DNA of 64,000 nt. Origin: Paenibacillus puerhi. Lineage in GTDB: Bacteria; Bacillota; Bacilli; Paenibacillales; NBRC-103111. Positions 47,500 to 56,349 of this stretch are shown here, piece after piece. The translations under genes and the position numbers were made by a program. The notes beneath the pieces were generated by a model. The model ran no database searches, was not told the DNA's origin, and was given only the letters and a program-made list of their open reading frames with translations. How positions within the stretch are numbered: position 1 is the first letter of the stretch; each line of letters begins with the position of its first letter. The stretch lies in the NCBI RefSeq assembly GCF_009846885.1, contig NZ_WUWM01000001.1:310001-374000 (forward strand), read 5' to 3'.

Positions 47500-48249
47500 A
47501 TGACGGTTGAATCCCAGGAAGATATTGAAGCGCTGCGGCGGGTCGGGCGTGTAGTAGCAGCCACGATCGCCGAAATGAAACGGCGGGCGCGACCCGGCAT
47601 GACGACGCAAGAGCTGGATGACATCGGCCTGCGTTATATGGAGGAGCATCGCGCAAGGCCGGCTCCTCGTCTGGTTGTTGGATTTCCCGGTGCGACTTGT
47701 ATCAGCGTCAATCAGGAGGCGGCGCACGGTATCCCCGGACGCAGAAGGCTGAAGGCGGGGGACGTGGTGAATATCGACGTCTCGGCCGAGCTAGACGGCT
47801 ATTATGCGGATGCCGGCCAGTCCTTCGTGCTCTCGCCTGCGGAGGACGGACCTTTGCTTCACTTGTGCGAATATACGTACCTGACCATGATGAGGGTCAT
47901 CTCGCAGCTCAAGGCGGGCGTAAAATTGAATACAGTCGGGCGCCTGATCGAGGAACAGGCCCGCGCAGGCGGACTGTTTGTCGTGCGGAATTTGTGCAGC
48001 CATGGGATAGGGCGTTCCTTGCACGAAGAGCCGAGGCAGATTCTGCCGGTGTACGATCCGCATGACAAGAGGAAGCTTTGCGACGGGCAGGTCATTACGA
48101 TAGAGCCCTTTCTGTCCACGGGCGCCCGGTACGCAGTCGAAGCCGGCGACGGCTGGACGCTTCGCCTGCCCGACAACAGCTTCGTAGCCCAGCATGAGCA
48201 TACGATTATCATTACCAACGAGCATCCGATCATTGTGACGGCTCTATAG
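47500..48249 (+). CDS. map: Methionine aminopeptidase, type I
   Basis: 249 residues. Removes the initiator methionine from new proteins. The two metal ions are held by the Asp pair in NIDVSAELDGYYADAG (about 91-104), His in GIGRSLHEEP, Glu in TIEPFLS and Glu in AQHEHTIIIT. ATG 47500 with AAGGAGGTG. Probably a second copy, since the main map gene normally lies in the ribosomal operon; it is closer to the stand-alone YflG-type genes of Bacillus. Confidence 0.92.
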   Translation: MTVESQEDIEALRRVGRVVAATIAEMKRRARPGMTTQELDDIGLRYMEEHRARPAPRLVVGFPGATCISVNQEAAHGIPGRRRLKAGDVVNIDVSAELDGYYADAGQSFVLSPAEDGPLLHLCEYTYLTMMRVISQLKAGVKLNTVGRLIEEQARAGGLFVVRNLCSHGIGRSLHEEPRQILPVYDPHDKRKLCDGQVITIEPFLSTGARYAVEAGDGWTLRLPDNSFVAQHEHTIIITNEHPIIVTAL

Positions 48250-48523
48250 AGGGGCGTTTCCCGGCCCCTATCGGCTAGTCTTCTCCTCTTCCCCTCCGGA
48301 ATCGGCGCACTTGAAGGAGGGGGAGGCGCGATCGAAAATTTTCAAAAATCGATTCGATTCTTGCCTAATGGCGCATATCTTAGATTAGGAAACGAAACGA
48401 TTGGGGAAAGCGAATACGGATGAGCGGCACGGAAACTTTACCTGCGGAAAGGGGCTGTCATGGAGAGCATCAGGTCAGCTCGGGGTCTTTTTCTCGGTAA
48501 TGGTGGAGATTTACTCATGACTG

Positions 48524-48532
48524 TGATACAAT
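48524..48532 (+). promoter_or_regulatory. Extended -10 promoter of surface protein gene
   Basis: TG-A-TACAAT (48524-48532), an extended -10. The rest of the 48250-48684 gap holds this, a small leader frame and no other gene. I saw no known riboswitch motif in it. Confidence 0.45.
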
Positions 48533-48569
48533 ATGTATCAACGGTTGGGTATTACGAAGGGGGACTACT

Positions 48570-48596
48570 ATGAGAAAAGTTTTGAAAATTGAATAA
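48570..48596 (+). CDS. Possible 8-codon leader peptide
   Basis: ATG at 48570 follows a strong AAGGGGG and encodes MRKVLKIE before TAA. It precedes the LPQTG protein start by 89 bases. Could act in translational or transcriptional control; it may also be chance. Confidence 0.3.
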   Translation: MRKVLKIE

Positions 48597-48684
48597 AACG
48601 ATGTTTAACCGGCCCTTTCCTGGTGTAACTAGTAACAGAAGCAGTACATATTTCCTAGATAAGTATACAAAAAGGAGCAGAGTC

Positions 48685-50718
48685 ATGAGAGCACTAATCA
48701 AGCGTAAGTTTTCCCTGTGGTTGTCGCTTCTCCTCGTATTGGGCTTGGTATTTCCAGTCCTTGGAGTTGCCGATCGCAAGGTCTGGGCATCGGATGACCA
48801 GACACTGCCTGCTGTAACGATCCAAGCCGGGGGTTCGGCTACTGTAGGAGGAGATGTTTACGGAGGGACCTGCAAGCCGATCATTGCGACTACTCAGAAG
48901 GTATGGCAGAGCATCCTGAGCCCTGTCATGACGGCGGGGAAAGTAACGTTCACGATCCCAGAGGAATACTGCAGCATTGAGCTGTCCTTTACGAGCTATG
49001 CGTTTAAGGACAATGTGAAGCCCGACCATATGGGGGCTCCCTACAACAAGCAGTATGTGCACGACAATAAGACCGCCGTATACGGTCCGGGTACTCACAC
49101 CGTCGAGATCGATATGCCTTGCGGGTACTGGCAGATTGATCTGTATTCGGGTCCTGTGATTCCCTCCGTCCCTTACGGCCATCCGGCCGCTTTATTGATT
49201 AAGGCGCTTGTCAATCATCAAGTCAACGGATGCGAGCCTGAACCGACTACGCCTACGCTCGATCTGATCGATGTGACGGCTATGTGTGTAAACACGACGG
49301 GCCAGCTGCGGTTTGAACTGACGAATCGCAACAGTACCAGCGCTACGATCGGATACACGTTAGCCGATCAGAACGGGCAGGTGACGCTGGGAGCTAACGA
49401 AACCAAAGTGATTGAAATCGTTTCCAACAGCACGGCGGTTCTACAGCTTTCCCTTAACGGAGTCAGCAAGGATACGGTGGCTGCCAATCCGCAGAGCTGC
49501 AATCCCGGCCCTGCCACCTCCGTGCAGTTGATCGATGCGGCTGCGCTCTGCTTCAATGAGAGCGGCATCGTCCGCTTTCAGCTGACGAACCGCAATGCAG
49601 CGGCAGCCGAAGTGGCCTACTCGCTGGAGGGCGTGAGCGGGAAAATAACGCTGGCGGCCGGCGAGAGCCGCATCGTGGAGCTTGCTTCCGCAAGCAAGGA
49701 ATTGTTGAAGGTCACGGTTAACGGAGTCAGCAAGGATACGGTGGCCGCAAGTACCGAGGATTGCAATCCCGGCCCTGTCTCTACGGTAGAGCTGGTCGAT
49801 GCGGCAGCGCTTTGCTTCAACGAGAGCGGTATTGCCCGCTTCCAGCTGACGAACCGCAATGCGACGGCAGCCGAAGTGGTCTATTCGCTGGGGAACGCAA
49901 CCGGCGAGGTGACGCTGGCAGCCGGCCAGAGCGAAATCGTGGAGCTTGCATCCACAAGCACGGACTTGCTGAACGTTACAGTTAACGGAGTTAGCAAGGA
50001 CACGGTAGCGGCCAGTACCGGGAATTGCAATCCCGGTCCTATCTCTACGGTAGAGCTGGTCGATGCGGCGGCGCTTTGCGTCAACGAGACCGGTATCGTC
50101 CGCTTCCAGCTGACGAACCGGAACTCCACGGTGACTGAAGTCACCTACAGCCTGAATGGATTAAACGGCCAAGTAACGCTTCCGGCTAATGGCGGGGCAG
50201 TCATTCAGCTTGCGACGGCCGCTGACGGAGAGCTGCTGAAGGTCGGTGTTGGCGGTGAAAGCAAGGATACCGTCCAGGCCAGCGCTACGCTATGCAGCAA
50301 TCCGGGCGGTGGCGATGGCGGCGGAGACAACGGCGGTGGCAGTGATGACGGTGATACAACAGAGGTCGATGATGATCCGGTTCCGACAGGTCCTCCTGTG
50401 ACGCCGACACCGTCGACTCCGACTCCCGGGGGGCAGACTCCAGGAACACCGGTACCTGCCGTTCCTGGTCCTGCGGTGCCTGATACCGACATCATTCTTC
50501 CGGAGGATTCGGATGTTCCCCGGGGAACCGGTCAACCTACGGCGGAGCAGCCAGCCGGAGAGCAGACTGAGGAGATAGCGGACGGCGAAATTCCGCTCGG
50601 CTATTCGAAGCTGCCGCAAACGGGCGAAAAAACGCCATGGACGTTTTACGGCTTAGGAGCTTTATTGATCGCAGCAGGACTTGTAACCGGCTTGAGGAAG
50701 CGTCGTGCCGGTCTGTAA
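48685..50718 (+). CDS. LPXTG-anchored surface protein with four Cys-containing repeats
   Basis: 677 residues. Signal peptide 1-~35 (LWLSLLLVLGLVFPVLG...VWA). A Cys-rich N-terminal domain (about 36-190, with PCGYWQIDLYSG). Four tandem 88-residue repeats, each with an early 'A(M/L)C.N..G..RF.LTNRN' block and a late 'SKDTVAA...C(NPGP)' block, so each carries two cysteines. A Gly/Asp-rich and Pro/Thr-rich stalk. Then the sorting signal LPQTG at 643-647, a hydrophobic helix and RKRRAGL. ATG 48685 with AAAGGAG; the frame extends upstream to 48589 but without a site. Displayed on the cell wall, probably by the sortase encoded next door. Ligand unknown. Confidence 0.9.
   Translation: MRALIKRKFSLWLSLLLVLGLVFPVLGVADRKVWASDDQTLPAVTIQAGGSATVGGDVYGGTCKPIIATTQKVWQSILSPVMTAGKVTFTIPEEYCSIELSFTSYAFKDNVKPDHMGAPYNKQYVHDNKTAVYGPGTHTVEIDMPCGYWQIDLYSGPVIPSVPYGHPAALLIKALVNHQVNGCEPEPTTPTLDLIDVTAMCVNTTGQLRFELTNRNSTSATIGYTLADQNGQVTLGANETKVIEIVSNSTAVLQLSLNGVSKDTVAANPQSCNPGPATSVQLIDAAALCFNESGIVRFQLTNRNAAAAEVAYSLEGVSGKITLAAGESRIVELASASKELLKVTVNGVSKDTVAASTEDCNPGPVSTVELVDAAALCFNESGIARFQLTNRNATAAEVVYSLGNATGEVTLAAGQSEIVELASTSTDLLNVTVNGVSKDTVAASTGNCNPGPISTVELVDAAALCVNETGIVRFQLTNRNSTVTEVTYSLNGLNGQVTLPANGGAVIQLATAADGELLKVGVGGESKDTVQASATLCSNPGGGDGGGDNGGGSDDGDTTEVDDDPVPTGPPVTPTPSTPTPGGQTPGTPVPAVPGPAVPDTDIILPEDSDVPRGTGQPTAEQPAGEQTEEIADGEIPLGYSKLPQTGEKTPWTFYGLGALLIAAGLVTGLRKRRAGL
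49258..50304 (+). repeat. Four tandem 264-bp coding repeats
   Basis: Units begin at 49258, 49522, 49786 and 50050, exactly 264 bases (88 codons) apart. Units 2 and 3 are most alike; unit 1 is most diverged. The last ends before the Gly-rich linker. Confidence 0.9.
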
Positions 50719-50725
50719 GGAGCAG

Positions 50726-50749
50726 AAAAGGGGACCTTGGTCCCCTTTT
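50726..50749 (+). terminator. Rho-independent terminator after surface protein
   Basis: AAAAGGGGACC, TT loop, GGTCCCCTTTT, a perfect 11-base stem. Confidence 0.9.
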
Positions 50750-50814
50750 CGCATTTGCGCGAGAAGAATAACCTTGAATAGAGGACCAGCTTACGAGTGA
50801 CAGGGGGGATACAG

Positions 50815-51543
50815 ATGCGAAAATGGGCAATAGGTTTGGTTCTGGCTGGGCTGTGCACGATCGCTTTTCCGCATATTCAGCAGGCCCGGGAAGACAAGCA
50901 GCAGCGCGAGCTGCTTGCGGAGCTGCAGGTATTTGCGGAAGCTGCAGAAGGACAGGCCAGCGAGAACTATGCAGGGGCTGAGGTGCCGCCGCAGGGCGTG
51001 CCTTTCGAGGAGGGAGCGCATCGGCCGGCGGGCGATGCAAGCGTCGAAGCTCCAGATCCGGCTTCCACCGCTCCCTCCGAGCCGGCGTCGCCGACGCCTG
51101 CGCCTAGCCCAGTTGCAAAGCCTCTAGCTGCAGCGGCCAAGCCTGCTGCAATGGGCATCCTTGAAATTCCGAAAATCGAATCCAAGCTGCCGGTGTTGGC
51201 CGGGGTGACCGATGTCAATATGAAGCTTGGCGCCGTTCACTTCAAAGGGACCGCAGTCCCTGGCCACAAGGGGAATGCGGTGATAGCCGCTCATCGCAGC
51301 CTTAGCTACGGCCGTTTGTTCAATCGGCTTGTCGAGCTGAAAAGCGGCGATACGATCATTGTCCGCACAGGAGGGGAGAAGAAGGAATTTACGGTCACGG
51401 CTACCGAAATCGTCGAACCGAGCGATGTTTCCGTTCTGAAGCAGCCCGCCTCCGGAGTATATTTGACCTTGATCACCTGCGAGCCCATCGACACAGGGAC
51501 CCATCGCTTTATCGTCCGCGCCAAGATGACAGAGGTGTCGTGA
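50815..51543 (+). CDS. Class D-like sortase
   Basis: 242 residues. N-terminal membrane anchor (about 5-20), then a long Ala/Pro/Glu-rich spacer (55-112) and the sortase domain. Catalytic His160 in AAHRS, Cys222 in LITCEP, Arg231 in THRFIV. Resembles the class D group common in Bacillales. It should anchor the LPQTG protein coded just upstream. ATG 50815 with AGGGGGGAT is preferred to the GTG at 50797. Confidence 0.9.
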   Translation: MRKWAIGLVLAGLCTIAFPHIQQAREDKQQRELLAELQVFAEAAEGQASENYAGAEVPPQGVPFEEGAHRPAGDASVEAPDPASTAPSEPASPTPAPSPVAKPLAAAAKPAAMGILEIPKIESKLPVLAGVTDVNMKLGAVHFKGTAVPGHKGNAVIAAHRSLSYGRLFNRLVELKSGDTIIVRTGGEKKEFTVTATEIVEPSDVSVLKQPASGVYLTLITCEPIDTGTHRFIVRAKMTEVS

Positions 51544-51588
51544 ATGCCTAGATTCTCCCTTGTTTCGACAAGAGAAGGTAAGTTTTTA

Positions 51589-51618
51589 TTGACTGTATTG
51601 GAAATATGAGGATATAAT
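51589..51618 (+). promoter_or_regulatory. Sigma-A promoter of transglutaminase-like gene
   Basis: TTGACT, 18-base spacer and TATAAT. Confidence 0.7.
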
Positions 51619-51665
51619 AAGGGCTGTCGATAACCGATAGAACGGTGTTTAAAGGAGTTCTCCGT

Positions 51666-52487
51666 ATGAGCAACATCTTGACGCTGCTCACCCTCTCCGG
51701 CTTCCTTCTTCTAGGCACGCCCGTACCTGCTCCCATGTCCCTCGCTTCCGTGTCCCATCAAGTAGGACAAGCCTTTTCCGACGACGGCGCTGTAGTTGTC
51801 CGTGTGCCGGAGCATGCCGCTCCTGCGGCGAGGAAGAGGGTTTTGATCCAGTCCGGCGCAGGCCAGCAATTTTATCCGCTCCCCGCCTCGTTCCAGTCGG
51901 GAGAATTTCCACTGAAGGATGGGGACGGCACTTATACCGTTACGTTATATGAAAATGCGCGCGGCAACGAATACAAGAAGCTCTCGAGCCAGGTTATTAA
52001 GCTGCAGCTGAAAAATCCGAATGCCGTTTATTTGCAATCCATCCAGCCCATTCATTGGACCGAACAGATGGATGCGATACGCAAGGCGAGGGAACTGGCA
52101 GAGCAGGCATCGACGCCCTCCGAGAAGATCGAGCTGATCTATGCCTATATCGCAGAGCGCTTTGCTTACGATTATGACAAAGCCCGAAGCAGCTTGACGC
52201 CGGAATATACGCCCGATATCGAAGCGACGTTTGCGGAGAATGCCGGTATTTGTTATGATGCTTCGGCTCTGTTCGCAGCGATGCTCCGGAGCGTCGATGT
52301 CCCTGCGAAGCTGGTGAAGGGATATGCCCCGGATGTACAGGGGCTGCATGCATGGAACGAAGTTTATATGGAAGGAAAAGGCTGGGCGACGATGGATATC
52401 ACGACTGACGCCCCCTATGTGCAAGCCGGCCGCGAGGTGATGAAGTGGAAGGACGCCTCGTTGTACCGCCCGAGCCTTTCCTTCTAA
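51666..52487 (+). CDS. Secreted transglutaminase-like cysteine protein
   Basis: 273 residues. Signal peptide in about the first 28 residues. The C-terminal half is a transglutaminase-core domain with the full triad: Cys196 in AGICYDAS, His228 in GLHAWNEV and Asp244 in MDITTD. Such proteins act as proteases, peptide ligases or cross-linkers. ATG 51666 with AAAGGAG; a GTG at 51645 is in frame but lies before that site. It has its own promoter but follows the sortase and its substrate, so an envelope role fits. Confidence 0.85.
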   Translation: MSNILTLLTLSGFLLLGTPVPAPMSLASVSHQVGQAFSDDGAVVVRVPEHAAPAARKRVLIQSGAGQQFYPLPASFQSGEFPLKDGDGTYTVTLYENARGNEYKKLSSQVIKLQLKNPNAVYLQSIQPIHWTEQMDAIRKARELAEQASTPSEKIELIYAYIAERFAYDYDKARSSLTPEYTPDIEATFAENAGICYDASALFAAMLRSVDVPAKLVKGYAPDVQGLHAWNEVYMEGKGWATMDITTDAPYVQAGREVMKWKDASLYRPSLSF

Positions 52488-52508
52488 ATCGAATAGAGTC
52501 CTGGTGTC

Positions 52509-52547
52509 GTCCTCACATGAGCGTGCTCATGTGCAGGGCGATTTTTT
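52509..52547 (+). terminator. Terminator after transglutaminase-like gene
   Basis: ACATGAGC and GCTCATGT form the central stem, flanked by partial CCT/AGG pairing, with a six-T run. The remaining 52548-52793 stretch holds nothing I recognise. Confidence 0.7.
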
Positions 52548-52793
52548 GTATGCCGCCGGAAGTCCCGGGCAAGCCTCACACGATACCCCTTAGCTAACCG
52601 ATACGCCAAGCCATCAACGATTCCTCCAGATCGTCCAATCCGCGGATAGGCCGGTCTGTTTGTCCAGGAGCGACCTGTTTATGCCGGACTTGCTTGTAGA
52701 ATCACCGTATTATCAACCTTGCACGCGAATCGTCCAGACCGGGCGGGTTCGCGTATTTGCGCATGCTCTGGAGGATTGAACGATTGAACAAGC

Positions 52794-52823
52794 CGGGCGT
52801 CAGCGGGTAAGATGACGATACAT
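52794..52823 (+). promoter_or_regulatory. Candidate promoter for carbohydrate operon
   Basis: TTGAAC, 18 bases and TAAGAT, followed 22 bases later by the first gene. Confidence 0.45.
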
Positions 52824-52845
52824 AAAGCGAAGGAGGTTCGAGGCG

Positions 52846-53811
52846 GTGGCAAACTTATATACCCCATCGACGCCCGGCTCCACGGAAGCGCAGGCGGTCA
52901 GGATGAAGGCGGAGAATCGATATCTTGCCAACATCCGCAAGCACTGGATGCTGTACGTGATGATTGTTCCGGGCCTGCTGTTCTATCTGATTTTTAAATA
53001 TGTGCCGCTGGCCGGCAGCTTGATTGCTTTTCAGAACTATCAGATCTTTAAGGGGATGACAGGCAGCCCCTGGGTAGGACTGGACAATTTCAAATTTATT
53101 TTTTCGTATCAGGATTTTTATCTGGTGCTGAGAAACACGGCGACGATCGCCTTCTATCAGCTCTTGTTCGGGTTCCCGGCGCCGATCATCCTCGCGCTTC
53201 TCTTCAATGAAGTGAGGCTGCTTCTGGCCAAGCGGGTCGTCCAAAGCTTGTTTTACCTCCCGCACTTTCTGTCGTGGGTCGTCGTGGGAGGGATTGTGTT
53301 CGAGCTGCTGTCGAGCCAAGGCGTAGCCAATATGGTCCGCGGCTGGATGGGGCTTGAGCCGATCCTGTTTATGCAGGAGCAGCGGTACTTCCGCACGATC
53401 GTCGTACTGTCCGGCATCTGGAAAGAGGTCGGCTGGGGAACGATCATTTATCTGGCAGCAATCGCCGGGATTAATCCGAATCTATACGAAGCGGCTGTGA
53501 TGGATGGCGCCAACAGGTGGAAGCAGACGATTCATATCACCCTGCCGACGATGCTGCCTACGATCCTGGTACTCTTCCTCTTGAATATCGGCAATTTCCT
53601 GGAGCTCGGCTTCGATCAGATGTATAACCTGCTGACTCCGATGACGTATTCCGTTGGCGATATCATCGAAACCTATGTATACCGGGCCGGGGTCCTGCAG
53701 GGGCAGTACAGCGTGACGACCGCTATCGGGCTGTTCCAGTCGGTAATCGGTTTCACACTGCTCTGGATATTCAACCGGTTAGCCAGAAAAACAGAACAGG
53801 GGCTGTGGTAG
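52846..53811 (+). CDS. ABC sugar permease (LplB/YteP-like)
   Basis: 321 residues, six membrane helices. The permease loop motif EAAVMDGANRWKQTIHITLP (about 206-225) is typical. The LplB/YteP subgroup imports complex or acidic oligosaccharides such as rhamnogalacturonan fragments. GTG 52846 with AAGGAGG ten bases upstream. No ATPase gene is present; in this group a shared MsmX-type ATPase normally serves several systems. Confidence 0.92.
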   Translation: MANLYTPSTPGSTEAQAVRMKAENRYLANIRKHWMLYVMIVPGLLFYLIFKYVPLAGSLIAFQNYQIFKGMTGSPWVGLDNFKFIFSYQDFYLVLRNTATIAFYQLLFGFPAPIILALLFNEVRLLLAKRVVQSLFYLPHFLSWVVVGGIVFELLSSQGVANMVRGWMGLEPILFMQEQRYFRTIVVLSGIWKEVGWGTIIYLAAIAGINPNLYEAAVMDGANRWKQTIHITLPTMLPTILVLFLLNIGNFLELGFDQMYNLLTPMTYSVGDIIETYVYRAGVLQGQYSVTTAIGLFQSVIGFTLLWIFNRLARKTEQGLW

Positions 53812-54681
53812 ATGAAGCTGACCAAAGGAGATAAACTATTCCAAGCCGTGAACTATGTATTTCTGGCGGCCGCGGCAGCCACCATGCTGATTCCGCTCGT
53901 GCATCTGTTGGCCGTGTCGTTCAGCTCGCCCATCGCGGCTGATTCCAAGCAGGTGTTTCTCCTTCCCGTGGAGTTCACCACAGCCTCATGGGTCCATGTG
54001 CTGAAGAATAAGGGGCTCTGGACTTCGTTCGGCATCACGGTCTATATTACGGTGGCAGGCACGCTTATGAGCATGCTGTTCTCGGTGCTCACGGCCTACC
54101 CGCTGTCCCGCAAGGAGTTTATCATACGCAAGCCGATCATGTTCGGGATTATCATCACGATGATCTTCAACGCGCCGATGATTCCTTTCTTCCTGACGGT
54201 CCGCGAGCTGGGGCTGATGAATTCGCTGTGGGCGCTGATCATACCGGGGTTGATCGGTACGTTTAATATGATCATCATCCGAACCTTCTTTATGGGCATT
54301 CCGCCGGAGCTGGACGACTCGGCTCGTATCGACGGCTGCAGCGACGCGGGGATTCTGTTCCGCATCTATTTACCCTTATCGAAGCCGGTGCTGGCTACCG
54401 TCAGCTTATTCTATGCCGTCGGCTATTGGAATACGTTCCAGCGGGCCGTGCTGTTTATCCGCGATCCGTCCAAGTGGCCGCTGCAAATGAAGCTGCGCGG
54501 GTATCTGCAATCGCCGGAAGAGCTGGCCGCCGTTAATCTGGTGCTGGGCGACTACGATTTTAATACGACTACGTTGAAAGCGGCGACCATTCTGTTTGCC
54601 ACCATTCCGATCATTTTGGTATATCCGTATTTGCAGAAATACTTTGTCAAAGGCTCGATGCTGGGATCGCTTAAGGAATAA
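53812..54681 (+). CDS. ABC sugar permease (LplC/YtcP-like)
   Basis: 289 residues, six helices. Loop motif is LDDSARIDGCSDAGILFRIYLP, where serine replaces the usual Glu-Ala of EAA. Starts immediately after the first permease stop (ATG at 53812). The C-terminus ends with the YPYLQKYFVKGSMLGSLK stretch typical of the LplC family. Confidence 0.92.
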   Translation: MKLTKGDKLFQAVNYVFLAAAAATMLIPLVHLLAVSFSSPIAADSKQVFLLPVEFTTASWVHVLKNKGLWTSFGITVYITVAGTLMSMLFSVLTAYPLSRKEFIIRKPIMFGIIITMIFNAPMIPFFLTVRELGLMNSLWALIIPGLIGTFNMIIIRTFFMGIPPELDDSARIDGCSDAGILFRIYLPLSKPVLATVSLFYAVGYWNTFQRAVLFIRDPSKWPLQMKLRGYLQSPEELAAVNLVLGDYDFNTTTLKAATILFATIPIILVYPYLQKYFVKGSMLGSLKE

Positions 54682-54781
54682 GTTCGGCGGTCACTCAGCT
54701 GCTAGGCCGACAGGCGGGTAGATATGAAACCGGTCCGCCGGTTTGATATATAGCATGCATATAAAAAGGGAGGATTTACGC

Positions 54782-56326
54782 ATGACGAAACGATTATTCG
54801 GTAAACCGGCCGCGCTATCCGCGCTGGCATCGCTCCTCGCGGTAACCACGCTCGCAGGCTGTGCTTCGACAGGAGAAGCTCCGTCAGCTTCAGGCAATGG
54901 CGGAGAAGACGGCAAGGCCGTGCCGGTCAAGGTGTTCAAAAGCCATATGGGCGTCGGCACGATACCTGACAGCAACAATGCGCATGTGAAGTATGTCGCG
55001 GAGAAGACGGGCGTAGAATACAAGCTCATCACGACGCCGCCGGGATCGGAGCCCACAGAGTTTCTTAATCTGATGATCGCTTCGAATGACCTGCCTGATA
55101 TCCTCCGCCCGATCGGGGGGATCGAGCAGACGCTGATCAAGCAGGGAGGAGCGCTTCCGCTTGATGATCTGCTGCCGAAGCATGCGCCGAATGTGTGGAA
55201 GAACATTCCGCAGGAAGCCTGGGACATCGTCCGTTCGGCCTCTCCGGACGGTCATATCTACTATATCCCGAAGGTGTTCCTCGTCCCGGAGCGGGCGCCT
55301 ATGATCCGCAAGGATTGGCTTGACAAGGTCGGGCTGCCGATGCCGAAGACGGCGGAGGAGTACAAGGAAGTGCTGAAAGCGTTCCGCGACAAGGATCCGA
55401 ACGGCAACGGAGCCAAGGATGAGCTGCCGACTTCGGGCCGCGAGTTCGGGAAATGGATGGACCATCTGTTCGGCATGTACGGCATAGCGATGTGGGAAGG
55501 CAGTCCGGAGTGGGATATTTACGAGGGCCAGATTCAATACGCCGGCGTCACGAAGAACATGAAGGCGGCCATCGCCTTTATCCGTGAGCTGTATGTCGAG
55601 AAGCTGCTGGACAATGAGACTTTCCTCAACAAGGGCGATGTTTGGCAGGCCAAAATCAACAATAACCTGGTCGGCAGCTGGTACCATCTTCCCGCCAACG
55701 TCCGCGACCGCTACAATGCGATGCTGAAGGGCGCTCCGGACGCTTATATCGTCGGTATGCCGGTTCCTAAGGTGGACGGCTTCGAGGGCTTCGTTACGCA
55801 AAAAAGCATGGGCGAGCCTGAGTGGATTATTCCGGCCGCTGCCAAAAACAAAGCGGAGGCCTCGCTGAAGCTGCTCGACTTCTTCTATGATCAAAACCAT
55901 GATGAATTCGTCCGCTTCGGTATCGAAGGGCTGCAGCATCAGCTCGTCGACGGCAAGAAGGTCCTGCTTCCGCCGGAGGACAGCAAGCCGCTCGCGCTCG
56001 GCATGCGCAATCTGACGACCAAGAACGACATGGATATCCGCATCAAGGAAACGATCCCGGAAAATATGCAGAAGATGGTTCAGGATATATTCGCGGTCAG
56101 CACCGCCGATGCGCGCCGGATTGCCGGAGACGGGCTGCCGAACACGGTATATGAAGGATATCCCGATATCCAGTCGCATAAGCTGTTCCAGGAATATTTG
56201 ACAAAGATCGTCATCGGCGACTGGCCGATCGAGAAGTTCGACGAGTTCGTAGACCGCTGGAATAAAGCCGGCGGCGAAGCTGTCACGAAGCGTGTTCAAG
56301 AATGGTACGGTAAGGTCAAGAAGTAA
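54782..56326 (+). CDS. Extracellular solute-binding lipoprotein (LplA/YtcQ-like)
   Basis: 514 residues. Signal peptide and lipobox LAGC at about 20-23. Large periplasmic-type binding fold characteristic of the LplA/YtcQ group, with long inserts. Includes the Ca2+-site-like DKDPNGNGAKDELPT near residue 206, which is common in this family. ATG 54782 with GGGAGGA. Delivers an oligosaccharide to the two permeases above. Confidence 0.9.
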   Translation: MTKRLFGKPAALSALASLLAVTTLAGCASTGEAPSASGNGGEDGKAVPVKVFKSHMGVGTIPDSNNAHVKYVAEKTGVEYKLITTPPGSEPTEFLNLMIASNDLPDILRPIGGIEQTLIKQGGALPLDDLLPKHAPNVWKNIPQEAWDIVRSASPDGHIYYIPKVFLVPERAPMIRKDWLDKVGLPMPKTAEEYKEVLKAFRDKDPNGNGAKDELPTSGREFGKWMDHLFGMYGIAMWEGSPEWDIYEGQIQYAGVTKNMKAAIAFIRELYVEKLLDNETFLNKGDVWQAKINNNLVGSWYHLPANVRDRYNAMLKGAPDAYIVGMPVPKVDGFEGFVTQKSMGEPEWIIPAAAKNKAEASLKLLDFFYDQNHDEFVRFGIEGLQHQLVDGKKVLLPPEDSKPLALGMRNLTTKNDMDIRIKETIPENMQKMVQDIFAVSTADARRIAGDGLPNTVYEGYPDIQSHKLFQEYLTKIVIGDWPIEKFDEFVDRWNKAGGEAVTKRVQEWYGKVKK

Positions 56327-56349
56327 AAGAGCGGAAGGGATGGTTTCTC

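Noticed and set aside
48340-48520. Possible riboswitch (c-di-GMP or c-di-AMP type) before the surface protein gene
   Set aside because: Purine-rich stretches looked suggestive, but none of the conserved blocks of those classes could be lined up.
49258-50304. CRISPR-like array
   Set aside because: Repeats are 264 bases, in frame and coding; no short direct repeats with unique spacers.
54890-56299. 469-codon reverse frame across the binding lipoprotein
   Set aside because: Antisense to a well-supported lipoprotein gene.
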